Shown: positions 1 to 9,530, counted from the first letter of the stretch. The stretch is DNA of 21,465 nucleotides from Jimgerdemannia flammicorona (GCA_003990745.1 RBNI01001650.1:1-21465); one strand, 5' to 3'. Notes: generated from the sequence alone by a model not told the origin. Numbers and translations: made by a program.

Positions 1-647
1 TGCCAGAAGTCTTCTACTTCTTCACTGTTGAGGGTGATAGTGGACTGGGCTTCTGTAGCCACCCTGGCTTCTAGTGCATTGATATGGCAGGATGACAGGT
101 CTCTGAAATCTGAGACTCTAACATACTCCAAGTTGGGGATCGACCATGGTGCATGTCTGAAGATCTGATGGATCTTCTTAGCTGTCCTTGTTTCATGTAT
201 GTCCATGGGAGTGGCATCTCGTAGCTCCTGGGTGCTGGCCTGTGGGAACTCCTGGCAGAGGAGGTTTCCTATTTCGTACTCCTGCTACATTTGGAGACAT
301 TCGGTAGCAATGGTGATCCTTGTTTCCATTTCACGGCAGTAGAGGATGAAGTGATAAGGGTCTGCAGTGCCCAGGTAGACACTAGGAGTCCTTGTTGAGC
401 GGGTCCTCATGGCTCTTCTGATGTCTTGAAACATCCTTTCTTCAACTGAGGTACCTTGGTGATTCCTTGACCTTGAGGTTTGGTGGGCAGCAGGCATTTC
501 ATTTGTGGTAAGTCTTTGAGCTATTTTGGGATTGGTGGTTCTTGTTGATTGCTGCTACTGCAGTTCCTTGATCCTTCTTTTATATTCTTCAGGATGCTTG
601 TGTTGTGGTCACAATGACTCACAGTTGGTCATCATTGCTCATCTCAT
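1..647 (-). pseudogene. LTR-encoded protein X, copy A (partial)
   Basis: The frame reads leftward from a possible ATG at 647; other in-frame ATGs are at 635, 632 and 497. It is interrupted by a few stops that look like CGA-to-TGA and CAG-to-TAG changes. Visible segments in order are a charged stretch with EEYKRRIKEL, a Gln/Thr-rich stretch, EERMFQDIRRAMRTRS, LGTADPYHFILY, EYEIGNLLCQ, and the core IHQIFRH..WSIPNLEYV. The frame runs off the window at EEVEDFW. No signal peptide, membrane segment or known domain is recognised. The start is uncertain because coding-like sequence extends upstream almost to the LTR end without an ATG, so a spliced leader is possible. The function is unknown. Confidence 0.7.
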
Positions 648-739
648 ATGCCGTATAATCTTCTCATACTCTGATCTGGTGGCTTGTGAGGAAAGGCTGT
701 CTCCTGTACTGATGTCATCATTCTGGGGTCACTGTTATA
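1..739 (-). mobile_element. Gypsy LTR copy A (5' LTR, truncated by window edge)
   Basis: This is the reverse complement of 18550-19286, with about 20 differences in a 300-base stretch compared by eye, mostly C/T transitions. The LTR begins at 739 reading leftward with TATAACAGTGACCCC. Copy D1 begins TGTAATGATACC, so the expected terminal TG has probably become TA. To the right of 739 lies the RNase H tail of an unrelated plus-strand element (E), so this is a 5' end inserted into E and not a 3' LTR. The rest of the LTR and any gag-pol would lie left of the window on the minus strand. It still holds several CpGs, unlike the sequence beyond 748, which suggests a younger insertion. Confidence 0.8.
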
Positions 740-747
740 ATATATAG

Positions 748-2390
748 ACAAGTCTATTGAATGAAAATTATTACTCTCTTTGATATTAAAATCAATTATA
801 TATATCTTAGGCAAAACCAACTATATGGCTGATGCTTTCTTCAGATATATAGAAGATAAACTTGTCATTATAGTTAAGATAATTAGAGACCTCACTCAGA
901 TTATTAAGAATAGCTATCAACAAGATAGCTTCCTGTTGAAATTCCTTCAACTCTGCTAAGACTCTGAGGTCAAGGTCTCAGAACCTATAAAAAAGATGAT
1001 CAAAAGATTTACATACTATGATAGACTCATCTATAGAGACTATAACAAAGTAATAGTACTCAAAGATAATACTCTGTGACTCAAGATAATATACAAACTC
1101 TATAACACTCCTGCAGTAAGATATTTTGATTTTGAAAAAACCTATAATTTCCTCTCAAGAGAGTTCTACTAGTCAAGAATAACTAAAGATATCAAAGCTT
1201 TTATAACCTCATGTAAAATGTGCTAAAGATTTAAAAGTAGTATCAATTTACCAATAGGACTTTTGTAACCTCTATCTATCTCTAGCTATAACTGAGATTA
1301 GATTGCAATGGACTTTATTGTCCAGCTCTCTAAGACTAAGGCAGGATGAGATATCATTATAGTATTTGTAGACTATCTGATAAATTAGCCCATTTTGTAC
1401 CTATCAAAACCACTGTCATAGCCTCTGAGATTGCTGAAATCTTTCTCAACCAAGTATTCAGACTATATGACATATCTAATACTATTGTATCTGACTGAAA
1501 TATCAAGTTTACAAATAACTTCCAGAAGGCATTTTTCTCTCTTTATAGTACTAAACTAAAGTTCTTCACAGCCTACTACCTCCAGACAGATGGTCAGACT
1601 GAGCAAATCAATAGGACTCTCAAGCAGATACTTAGTATCTTCTGCTGTTATAAGTAAAATAATTGAGGCAAGTACCTGGTCCATGCTGAGTTTACCTATA
1701 ATAATAGTCAGCAAATCACTATAAAGAAGACTCCATTCTTCTTAAATTATGATCAATACTCAAGAAACCTGAGTACTACTACAAAATCAGTAGTCTCAGT
1801 ATCTCAGAATTTGGCTGAAACTATTTCTAATCTCATACAAATGACAAGAGATACTCTCATAAAAGTACAGAACTATTAGACCAAGTATATCAACTTAAAG
1901 TAAAGAGAAGTCTCTTACAATATTGATAATATAGTTATACTCAGAACAGACCATCTCTACCCAGATACTCTAATATAGTAACTATCTAAGAAACTCTGCA
2001 CTAGAAGAATTAAACTATATAAGATTGTGAAAAAAGTCAGTAAAGTTAATTATAAGCTACAACTTCCTTATAATATTCAGGTTCATCCAGTATTCCATAT
2101 CAGTCAACTGGTAGACTACTATGTGAACCTATTCCTTATGTATATAGTTCCACTATTACTCTTAATTAGAATTAATAATTATGAGGAATTTGAAATCAAG
2201 AAAGTACTTGACCTCAAGGTCTACAAATATGCTAAAATAATTAAGCAGTTTTTTCTCACTAAGTAGAAGAGTTACATATCCTATTCATGATACTATCTGA
2301 AAAAAGAAAGAAATACTAGAAAATATATATGCAGTTCTTCAGGATTATATAGAAATACTCACCTTATAGTAGAGAAAGGAACTATAGCTC
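748..2390 (+). pseudogene. Gypsy pol 3' half: RNase H tail, integrase, chromodomain (element E)
   Basis: Decayed C-terminal part of a Ty3/gypsy polyprotein. An RNase H tail (GKTNYMADAF, near 815-845) is followed by an integrase zinc-binding region. Its SCKMC pair is present, but the expected histidines read N and Y. The integrase core shows AMDFIVQL, then a degraded second-Asp region, then TDGQTEQINRTL with the catalytic Glu. Next come HPVFHISQLVDYY and a chromodomain (about 2180-2362: EEFEIKKVLD, FFLTK*KSY, then PIHDT). Frameshifts fall near 1379 and 2270, with many TAG/TGA stops at Gln, Trp and Arg sites. The 5' part is missing because LTR copy A lies inside the RNase H. Integrase inserts the cDNA; chromodomains of this class bind chromatin marks. 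The family call is firm and the element is dead. Confidence 0.88.
2180..2362 (+). other. Chromodomain at integrase C-terminus (frameshifted)
   Basis: The segment EEFEIKKVLDLKVYKYAK is followed by FFLTK, a stop where Trp is expected, KSY, and after a one-base shift PIHDT..KKKEILEN. This follows the usual E-(F/Y)-E-V-E-K-I-L-D ... (Y/F)-L-V-K-W-K-G-Y ... TWE pattern of chromovirus chromodomains. It places element E in the chromodomain-bearing gypsy group. The two expected Trp codons now read as stops (TAG, TGA), consistent with G-to-A change. Confidence 0.8.
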
Positions 2391-2456
2391 TAAACTCAGA
2401 GTACATGGCAAATATAGAGATAATATATATTTATCTGAGATATATAATATTGAATA

Positions 2457-2474
2457 TTGAGAGGAAAGGAATAC
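2457..2474 (+). other. Polypurine tract upstream of 3' LTR (element E)
   Basis: The purine-rich run GAGAGGAAAGGAATAC lies directly before the inferred LTR start (TATAATTAGTC). The same AAGGAATA block precedes LTR D1 on the minus strand (10945-10957). Two separate elements sharing it at the same position supports a plus-strand priming site and helps fix the LTR boundaries. Confidence 0.55.
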
Positions 2475-2987
2475 TATAATTAGTCAATAAGAAAAAAAGA
2501 TTGTTCTATTGAAGAACTCTTCCAGACCTCCTATATATAGTTAAACCAGAAGAACTGTTCAAACTAGTGCAATATATGATAACTATACTAGTATGATATA
2601 CATAGTTCTTATCAGTAGCCACAGAAAGTCATCTGATTAGATTTGAACTTCCAGTCTACTGCCTGGAGGACAATATCTTAACAGAGTGACCAACTTCCTA
2701 TCTAAAGTCAAAAAAAGAAATTTTTAAGCTATATTTTCCATATAACTAGTATATACTCTACTTATAGCAATAGGTTATATATTTCTTTAGAAATGTGATT
2801 AAAATGAAGTCACATCAGACTAGTGAACAAATATAAATATCTAGAGCAGAAATATACTATAACCCCTATTTTCTTTTCCTCTCCCTAAAAAAAAACAACA
2901 CAAGAATACCTACTGCCTATCACTAAACTATCTACTATAGCCAGCCCCTCTCAAGCCAGGTTGACTATCTTTTTGAATATATCTAGA

Positions 2988-3712
2988 TTAATATCTAAAG
3001 AAGGAACTACTGCTCTGAGGCCCTTAACCTCACCAGCCAGGATCTAGAACACTATGTCCTCAACTATTGTAAAGTTATAGACAGAGCCTACCTTATTACC
3101 AGTTGTCTAGAAATCTAGTATAAATATGAAATTGGATATCAACTCTTCTAATAAGCATAAGACCAAATCACTGACCAAGTTGTAAACTGGGTCTACTTAG
3201 ATAGATATGAGCAAAGACTGATTAAGAAAGTTTACCAAATTATGTAATATATATATTTTGTGATCTCTAATCTTAACCATATATAACTGAAGAACTTTTA
3301 GAATCTCTTCTTTTCTGAGGTCAATATACTGAAGATCAAAGTCACTGAAGAAGTCTACTTCTGGATCACTCTCAAGTCTACTGACTGTAAACTCTACTAG
3401 AGTCTCCTCCTGAACAATAATCCAGATCAGTAGCTTTAAGACCTTTCTGACCTTTTTGAAGGACCACTCATCTGAATGGATATTCTCAGATATGACCAAT
3501 AAGTCTCCTACCTAGATGACCCCAACCATATTAGATAGAGAACTCCTATACCACTATCTATAGATGCTTAAGAACCATTTGCAGATCTCATTGATTTCTC
3601 TATATTTGATACTGAGCTATTAGCAACTACTCCTCCAATAATTGGTGAGGAAGGTAGCTGTAATGAGGATGTGGAGAATACTCTAACTTCTCTCTTAGTT
3701 CTCAATTTCTGA
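2988..3712 (+). pseudogene. LTR-encoded protein X, copy E (decayed)
   Basis: The most diverged X copy. In one frame the segments DLEHYVLNYC, YKYEIG and YEQRLIKKVYQI line up in order with DPYHFILYHC, QEYEIG and the IHQIF core of copy B. A C-terminus ending LLVLNF-stop corresponds to APMVLNF in B and ILITLNF in C. The C-terminal region is acidic (GEEGSCNEDVENT), matching the acidic tails of other copies. Stops and probable indels interrupt the frame, and the N-terminal part before 2988 is too degraded to align. The function is unknown. Conservation of frame and position across five copies is the argument that it was a real protein. Confidence 0.6.
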
Positions 3713-3983
3713 ATTAATATGGATGTTGATTTTTAAGGAAAGAAGAATATAATAGAATAAGTGAATAGATGAAATATAATAATAAAGAAGAAGACATAAT
3801 AAATGCTCATGTGACCTAGTGACAATGATATCATAATCAAGTATAACATATATATAATAAATATAACAAATGAAATATAAATAATACAGATAAATGATAT
3901 CTAGCTTAATCCTAGTAACTAGTACTGTAGCAATTACCACAGCAACTGATTATTACCTAACAATCTATAGTATAAATATCCTA

Positions 3984-4028
3984 ATTATAAAAGTTCTGAT
4001 TACAAAGGTCCTGATTATAAAGATCATC
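3984..4028 (+). repeat. U3 tandem repeat, three 15-bp units (LTR E)
   Basis: Three consecutive units (ATTATAAAAGTTCTG, ATTACAAAGGTCCTG, ATTATAAAGATCATC) lie between the end of protein X and the TATA box. The position matches the tandem repeats of LTRs B and D1 but the sequence does not. Confidence 0.6.
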
Positions 4029-4081
4029 TATAGTTATCAAATTAGTCACTCATACTTAGTCAGAAATTGCAAACCAACTTG

Positions 4082-4114
4082 TATAAATATCTCCAATATT
4101 TCATCTGAAATAAA
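4082..4114 (+). promoter_or_regulatory. LTR E TATA box and poly(A) signal
   Basis: TATAAATA at 4082-4089 is followed by AATAAA at 4109-4114, in the context TTGTATAAATATCTCC...CTGAAATAAAG. LTR B has the same arrangement (TTGTATAAATACCCC...TTGAAATAAAG) with the same 27-base spacing. These mark the U3/R boundary of the LTR. Confidence 0.72.
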
Positions 4115-4319
4115 GTAGGTTTGGTTTAGTTCTTAATATAAGAATCAAGTCCCCCCTCCACATATACACATTACTCTAAGTCTTAGTAATGATATCTAAG
4201 TGACTCTAGTGTTTCTGACTAAACTCTAGAAGTCTAGCTAACTTCTGCCAGAACTGAGACTAGTATATAAATTTTAAAGACTTAAGAAAAACCCCTCTTT
4301 GAATCTGAATTCTAAGACA

Positions 4320-4488
4320 AATTCAGTTATATATAGTAAAGAACAGTTCTCTTATAACAGCAGTTATCAAGAAGAGTATTACTGCTATAACTATTTTTAA
4401 GTGAGCACTTCCTCACACTGAAGGCTTTTTGATACACTTGTATATTAAATTTCTAAGTAATTTTCCCACAACATTCTAATTATCTAAA
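4320..4488. other. Unassigned AT-rich stretch between LTR E and LINE F
   Basis: No convincing gene. It may be a remnant of the minus-strand D2 polyprotein cut by F and E, but I could not align a dUTPase C-terminus or reverse transcriptase here. Confidence 0.3.
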
Positions 4489-4502
4489 AATAAAGAAAGG
4501 GT
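4489..4502 (+). repeat. Possible target-site duplication of LINE F, left copy
   Basis: AATAAAGAAAGGGT, identical to 6083-6096 on the other side of the ORF1 remnant. Fourteen identical bases in AT-rich DNA is suggestive but not conclusive. Confidence 0.4.
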
Positions 4503-6082
4503 TATTATACCAATTTATCAGCAACTATATTTGACAGTGCCTTCTGGAGTCAGTACTCATCCCCAATCTTCTCTTCTCTTAGAATTAGCCCTGGCTTTTC
4601 TATCTCTTATTATCTCTCTGTACTTACTCTTACTGACTCATCTCAGTCCTTCTCAGATACATTCTGCAGCTCATTCTCTCTTCTCACAGATAGAACCCTA
4701 TATTGCATCAGAACCTCATATGCTATTACCTCATCTTCAACTATAGAACTTATTTCTTATATCCCACCCTCCACTGAGTCCTCTCTCTACAGCCTCTTTA
4801 ATCTCTTAGCCCAGATACTAACTCTCAAATCAGTCACTACTGCTATGTCTACTGCTGCCTTGGGGTTTCTCTCTAAGCTCACCAATAGATTCTTCTACTG
4901 CTGTCTACCCTTAGCCTTCTCTCATATAGCTCAGTCTAGATGTACTCTTTTGTCATTAACAATCTCTACCACTATCCTAGTCTCATACTTTTTCTATACT
5001 ATCTATCTTTTCTCCACCACCTCAGCCAGATCCTTCAAAGTCTCCAGCATATCCTTCTCCTCCTCTAGCACCCCCTTTACTCTTGATATCTTAACTTAAC
5101 AGAGTCTCACTTTAGTGCTATCAGTCAGTCTCTCTCTTTTCTCATGGTCTCCTTTTTAGCCAGTCTTACCCAGACATCCACATCTCCTATCCTGAACTCA
5201 ATCCCCTCCTAAACTCAGAAGTTAATATTCACAATATCTCTATACTCCTTTATAATATCAACAATCAGCTTTTTTGCCTCCTTCTTCTTTACTGTAGAAA
5301 TATTTGCCACTACTAGCTGAACTACTCAAGAGTTCCACTATAGATATCTTACCATAGAGACTATCACTCTCCTGACTACTACTCCTTTTTCAATACCTTC
5401 AGTATCAAATCCTCCTTCTCAAAGCCCATCTCTACCTCTTTGAATCTCTTCAGAAACTTTACTAAGACTGCCTCTTTAATCTTCTAAGTTAGTAATCCTA
5501 GAACTAGTTTCACTATAATTACTAAGCTCTAGAAGTACAGTATAATAGTAAATTCTGAAACCAATTTCTTGAGTAATAGTGATACCACTAAGCCTATTAT
5601 ATCATCAGCCAAATCTCTCTATTTTGTACTACTCTCTTGTCTAGCTCTTTTATCAGTTATTATATCTGGATTTTTTTTTTTCCAGATTAACAGTTACTCT
5701 ACCATCAGCAGTCTCTCTTCTCTCATCATTATGGCACTCTAGTGTAGTCCCTCTAGGCCCTTCAGTCTGTACCTTCTCCTTTCTTCTCTCTAGCTATCTA
5801 TCTAGCTCTGTTGACCAATTCTCAGCCTTGATCTTATCTACAAAGCTCATCCTCCCAGCCCCAGATCTACCAGTACTTGGTCTTACACTCCTACCACCCC
5901 TATGTCTATCTGAATGAGAGCCCAAGAGACCTACCCCCAAGCTATAGCTCACCAGTTGAATGCACTAAGTCTATCCTGCCTAGCATGCTTCTCAGAATTC
6001 TTGCTCATTAATATATTATTATCATCTTTTCTTTAAAAATCTTACAGAAAGTATTATCAGAAGTTTGTATAATGTGAATTAT
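4503..6082 (-). mobile_element. LINE copy F, ORF1 region only
   Basis: On the minus strand this aligns with the 5' part of LINE G (about 11818-13060). Shared landmarks are ATGAGCAAGAATTCTGAG versus ATGTCAGAAGAGAG at the ORF1 start, GATGAGCTTTGTAGATAAG, the ATCTGG-oligo(A)-CCAGAT hairpin (5664-5687), TACTCAAGAAAT, and GGGCTTTGAGAAGG. Reading from 6008, the ORF1-like sequence is broken by many stops. Neither endonuclease nor reverse transcriptase is seen. A 14-base direct repeat (AATAAAGAAAGGGT) flanks it at 4489-4502 and 6083-6096 and may be a target-site duplication. If so, this is a complete insertion lacking ORF2; otherwise it is a truncated copy. Confidence 0.65.
4507..6008 (-). pseudogene. 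LINE ORF1 protein remnant (copy F)
   Basis: Degraded ORF1 in which only short blocks align with copy G, for example MSFVDKIKAENW, LEKKK beside the hairpin, EEDMLETLKDLAEVVEK, and a Lys/Arg-rich C-terminal part. ORF1 proteins of such LINEs usually bind nucleic acid and package the element RNA. I see no zinc knuckle. The oligo(A) tract is 11 bases here and 8 in G, a whole-codon difference, as expected if this stretch once encoded lysines. Stops are TAG and TGA. Confidence 0.55.
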
Positions 6083-6096
6083 AATAAAGAAAGGGT
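6083..6096 (+). repeat. Possible target-site duplication of LINE F, right copy
   Basis: AATAAAGAAAGGGT, identical to 4489-4502. It falls just past the last recognisable dUTPase-like residues of the D2 polyprotein, a plausible insertion point. Confidence 0.4.
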
Positions 6097-6104
6097 GATA
6101 TGTA

Positions 6105-6374
6105 ATTTGAACTAAGATTTCTCCAATATAATCATAATTAATAACTCCTCCTTTAATCAAAATTTCACTCTTGACTAAACTACTTCTTATCTTAAGTATT
6201 CTAATATAGTTCTTGAGAATAGTTATCTCTAGTCTAGTTGCAAGTAGAGTAATTGTCTGAGGTTCAAGAATTGTCTCCTCAACTATAATAATACCTATTC
6301 TGACTGTATTTTCTGACTTATATTCTGGTAGAACTATATCAGGATAAATTATCTGAATCTTAACTTTGATTTCT
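6105..6374 (-). pseudogene. dUTPase-like domain in gypsy polyprotein (element D2)
   Basis: Reading the minus strand from 6374, several dUTPase signatures appear in order: IIYPDIVLPEYKSENTV (motif 1 region), TLLATRLEITI, then IRSSLVKSEILIKGGVINYDY and IGEILVQI. In the trimeric dUTPase family the corresponding motifs are RSSLA and GGVID.DYRGE. The spacing fits and the mismatches (D to N, R to I) fit decay. dUTPase hydrolyses dUTP and limits uracil in newly made cDNA; some retroviruses and a few retroelements carry it. It follows the protease in the same broken polyprotein. The C-terminal motif is not recognisable and the sequence is cut by LINE F. The stretch is unusually free of stops for this region. 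Confidence 0.72.
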
Positions 6375-6794
6375 TCTTTATCATCACTATCATCTAAGAA
6401 GGCTAATGATTCATCCTCTTAGTCTTTCTTTTTTACTACTTCTATCTTCTTTCCTTCTTCTCATAATAAATCTTATAGATCTTAACAATATATTGATAGT
6501 ACTCATCTATATACTTCATATAGTATATTTAAATTCTATGAGAATATACTCCTTGTGGAGTATATCCTTTAGCAATCTTCTTATACTAGTCTTCTTCACT
6601 AATCCATCTGATATTCTTATTCTTCTTTTGAGTAGTTACTATATAGGCTTCTTCTTGCTTGCTACCTTTTCCCTCTATCTTGGGAAGTACTTCTTTATTA
6701 ATATTGATAAAAATTCATATCTTTTATTCTCAGTAAACAATCTACATCTTTTGGGAGTTTATATTGATTATAGTCTTGGTCTTATAAAGCTACT

Positions 6795-7025
6795 AGTTAC
6801 TAATGAGGATGTCATAGTTGGTGGTATTTGTGATGATCACATCTATTAAAATAGTTACTCTTCTAAACTTAATAGAAATATTCTGTATATTTTCCAGAGG
6901 AGTGGCTCTTGTGCTATCAGCTATAATGAATATCAATTTTATAGCTTTTTCAATTTTCAAATCTAGACAGTCTATAGCTTTCTTACTGAGGAGAAATTCT
7001 TCTACTTCTATATCAATAATTACTT
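6795..7025 (-). pseudogene. Retropepsin-type protease domain (element D2)
   Basis: The frame reads VIIDIEVEEFLLSKKAIDCL, then LIFIIADSTRATPLENIQNI, and TNTTNYDILIS. This fits gypsy aspartic proteases: D-[ST]-G-A..S.IS...., then (A)DGTR....G....., then ...YD.LLG..WL. The catalytic triad reads D-I-E where D-T-G is expected, so both T-to-I and G-to-E changes match C-to-T/G-to-A mutation and the enzyme would be dead. It lies between the gag zinc knuckle (upstream, at 7632-7673) and the dUTPase-like domain. A charged linker with many stops covers 6375-6794. Confidence 0.7.
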
Positions 7026-7189
7026 TAAAGATTCTATCTTAAATCTGATAGATAGTATAGGTAGAGATCTTACAGTTATCTTTTTCACTTTTTTTTTATC
7101 AGAATATTTCTATATATTATTGGTCTCTACTATCTTCCATTCTTGATCTTTAACTATTTCTATAAGTCTCAGTCTTATTTACTATCTGA

Positions 7190-8500
7190 AGATAGGAATT
7201 GCTACTAACTGTCTAAAGATTATATTGACTTTTTGCTAGTTGAGATCCTTGAAGATATCATACTTAAAGATCTTACTCTTTTAGAGCTTCTTCTTCTTTT
7301 CTTCTTCACTGATAGAAGTATTGTCTTGAATAATATCTTCAACTACTTATTCAAGTTCTATATCTTGATCTATTTCTTTAGCTATAATTTCAATTTCTGT
7401 AAGTACTTTTGTTTGTCCTTCTACTGGCTATTCTATTACTTTCTTCTTGGGTCTTTCTGATGGTATCTTATAGGGTTTCAGGTGAATATCTTTCTTAGAG
7501 ATAAGGGCTGAATAAGCTTCTCATTCTTCCTCTTTCTCTGAATCTCTAATTTCTTCAAAGGTGATAGTATTGGGCTATTTATAGTTTCTGATAATATTGC
7601 TTAGCTAGACCTTACACTTGGTCTTACTTATGTATTTATAGAAGTGGTGGCCTTCTTCTTCACAAGTATAGCAAGTTTCTCTCTTTTTATCTATAGTGAT
7701 AGCAAAATAATTCTGAACAGAGTGACAATCTCTTTCTCTAATTTCCTTTAATATATCTTCTAGATGAGCAGTTATTTCAGTGAACTTCTTGGTAAGTTCC
7801 TCTATAGAATCACTATTCCTCTACTACTCTGTAGTCTTTAGTTAAGGTAGGTTTTAATTAATTACTATTATAGAAATTATACTAGTTATCTTGAGTACTT
7901 TGATTCTGACTTCTGTAACTCTCTCCATTATGTGGTCTTAAGATTATCTGACTATCTAATATTACTGAGCATATGTCACCTTCTGTATTAAGTCTAGGAC
8001 TATTAGTATTGATTAGATTGTTATAGCTATCTCTAAGTGAATTCCTTTTATAAAAATTACTTTAGTTACTTGATCTCTGCTAGTATCAGTATAATTGACT
8101 AAGATTATCTAATAGCAGATTTAGGTATGGAAGATATTTGGGTCTTTATTTATTTCTTGGTAGATACTATTGAGTTAGTCCTTCAGGACCTGCTTAATTT
8201 TATCTATATAGTAAGTGGTTTGTAATCAGGTCTTCTGAGTTATCAGTATTGCAGTATCATTATTTCTAGTATAAGTCAAAGCTATAAATATAGCTCTTGC
8301 TAGTCCTTAGAGACTGAATAGTATTAGAACCACTTGTTATTATACTGATAGAGTTCTTATAATAGTATATTAATTAAAATTATTAAGAAAGATAATGATT
8401 GATTTATCAGAGATATATATATCTATGAAATACTAGTGGTCTTATATCTATATTATCTGGATGTCTTCATTTGATTTGAGTGTATATTCAGGTAATAGTA
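7190..8500 (-). pseudogene. Gypsy gag (element D2)
   Basis: Decayed homolog of the gag at 20177. Aligned blocks on the minus strand include QTTYYIDKIKQVLKD (B: RTTYYTKEIKQALKD), EELTKKFTEITAHLEDI (B: EELAKQFAEMTAHLGDV), the zinc knuckle at 7632-7673, and KYDIFKDLN*QKVNIIF near 7190-7275 (B: QYDIYKDLKEQKVNATF). The knuckle reads C-x2-C-x4-H-x4-Y: the last Cys codon TGC has become TAC. Gag forms the particle and binds RNA. The copy is ruined by many stops, and its remaining sequence is almost free of CpG. Confidence 0.82.
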
Positions 8501-8545
8501 GTTATTCATTATTTAGCTTAAAAGTGAGAGATTTAGCTTGAATTA

Positions 8546-8574
8546 CCAGTTAATAAGTACTAAGTTATAATATA
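8546..8574 (-). other. LTR D2 3' end and degraded primer binding site
   Basis: On the minus strand, TATATTATA (LTR end, B: TATATGACA) is followed by ACTTAGTACTTATTAACTGG, which matches B's ATTTGGTGCCCATTGGCTGG with G-to-A and C-to-T changes. The downstream leader (AATTCAAGCTAAATCTCTC) also matches B. This fixes where the D2 gag transcript region begins. Confidence 0.6.
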
Positions 8575-8742
8575 ATAGATATATAATAGCAGAAATACAG
8601 CAGATTTCTTTATCTTAAATACTTAATCTTCTTTGACTCCTCAGAGTCCTTAGATGTAGGGGTAAGTGAGTTCAAAGTATATATATCTATCTATAGGCTT
8701 ATTAGTTTCTTGTCTCTTTGCTTGAACTATTTCGATCTGAGA

Positions 8743-8774
8743 TTTATTTACTCTAAATACTAGAGATATTTATA
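8743..8774 (-). promoter_or_regulatory. LTR D2 TATA box and poly(A) signal
   Basis: The minus strand reads TTGTATAAATATCTC with the TATA core at 8774-8767 and AATAAA at 8748-8743. The motif pair has nearly the same spacing as in LTRs B, D1 and E. It belongs to the partial LTR that precedes the D2 gag. Confidence 0.65.
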
Positions 8775-8789
8775 CAAGTTTGCTAGCTA

Positions 8790-9150
8790 TATAGTATGTA
8801 GCTAAGCTAAGACTTCTTTTTCTATAAGTTATTTTATATTTAAGAGATCTATATATTTATAAAATCTATATAGCTAAGTGATCTATATAACTGAGAGATC
8901 TATTGTAGTATGTAATTTATATAGATTGTTTGCTAACTTATACAGCTCAATATATCACTATATATTTATATTATATATCTCTTTATCTTTAACAATATTC
9001 TGACTTAATGTTCAGTTCAACTGCTATTTGATTTATTTACATTTATTGCATAAGGTTAGAGTTCAGATATCATTGAAGTTCATATTAAGTTAGAGTTTAC
9101 ATATTATAAGTCATTGATCATATGACTGGATATTTGAAATAACAAAAGGT
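8790..9150. repeat. AT-rich sequence upstream of LTR D2 promoter
   Basis: No gene is visible. Short GATCTATATAG-like and TATATAGAT-like motifs recur irregularly at 8820-8960, and the rest is AT-rich. By position it would be the remnant U3 of LTR D2, but no protein X sequence was found here, so this LTR is probably 5'-truncated. Confidence 0.35.
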
Positions 9151-9169
9151 GAAAGAATATATATCACAG

Positions 9170-9437
9170 ATTCTGGTATACTGAAAAATTTCCTGGTGAG
9201 TTTTGTGGGTTCTCTATATTTTCTGGCAGTATTCTGATGTTTTCTGGGGTTTGAATCCTAATAGTAGTCATTTCCCTTATTTAGCTGTAGCAGTATACTG
9301 ACTATAGTAGGGTTTCATTATTTTTGAGTTTCCTGGCAATTATTTTCATAGGTTTTCTGAGCTTTCTGGTAGGTTGGCAATTATTCTGATATCTTTGGCT
9401 AAGTTTTCTAGTAATATTCTAATATTTTCTAAAGTCT
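9170..9437. repeat. Degenerate TTTTCTGG-type repeats
   Basis: The plus strand repeats blocks like TTTCTGGCAGTATTCTGATG (9220-9239), TTTCTGGTAGGTTGGCAATT (9368-9387) and TTTCTAGTAATATTCTAATA, spaced irregularly. This is a decayed tandem array of roughly 30-base units near the D1/D2 junction. It may be a third type of LTR-associated repeat or an independent minisatellite. Confidence 0.4.
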
Positions 9438-9496
9438 TATATTCAATTCTCATAGTGGTAGTGAGAGTAAATTCTTCAAACTCAAGCTGACTGAGG

Positions 9497-9530
9497 TTTA
9501 TTCACTATAAGTTAAGGAGGTATTTATATA
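9497..9530 (-). promoter_or_regulatory. LTR D1 TATA box and poly(A) signal
   Basis: The minus strand carries TATATAAATACCTCC (core 9530-9521) and then GTGAATAAACCTCAGTCAG (AATAAA at 9502-9497). LTR B reads TGTATAAATACCCCTC and GAAATAAAGTCAGTCA, so both the motif context and the 28-base spacing are shared. Confidence 0.7.

Larger units (their letters stand above)
2475..4319 (+). mobile_element. Gypsy 3' LTR of element E, carrying protein X
   Basis: The 5' end is set by the polypurine tract and a TGTAA-like start mutated to TATAA. The 3' end is set by TTTGAATCTGAATTCTAAGACA, which resembles the end of LTR B (TTTGAAGGATTCAG...ATATGACA) and lies about 240 bases past the TATA box, as in B. Order inside: a degraded leader, protein X (about 2988-3712), U3 repeats, TATA box and poly(A) signal, then the R/U5 region. 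No primer binding site follows 4319, consistent with a 3' LTR. Both boundaries are inferred from one-to-one comparison and could shift by some bases. Confidence 0.68.

Noticed and set aside
4531..5099. Plus-strand frames with Leu/Ser-rich, signal-like sequence
   Set aside because: They are antisense to the LINE ORF1 remnant F, whose minus-strand alignment with copy G is clear.
6406..7460. Hydrophobic plus-strand frames that look like membrane proteins
   Set aside because: They are antisense to the gag-protease polyprotein of D2; AT-rich antisense of charged coding sequence reads as Leu/Ile/Phe.
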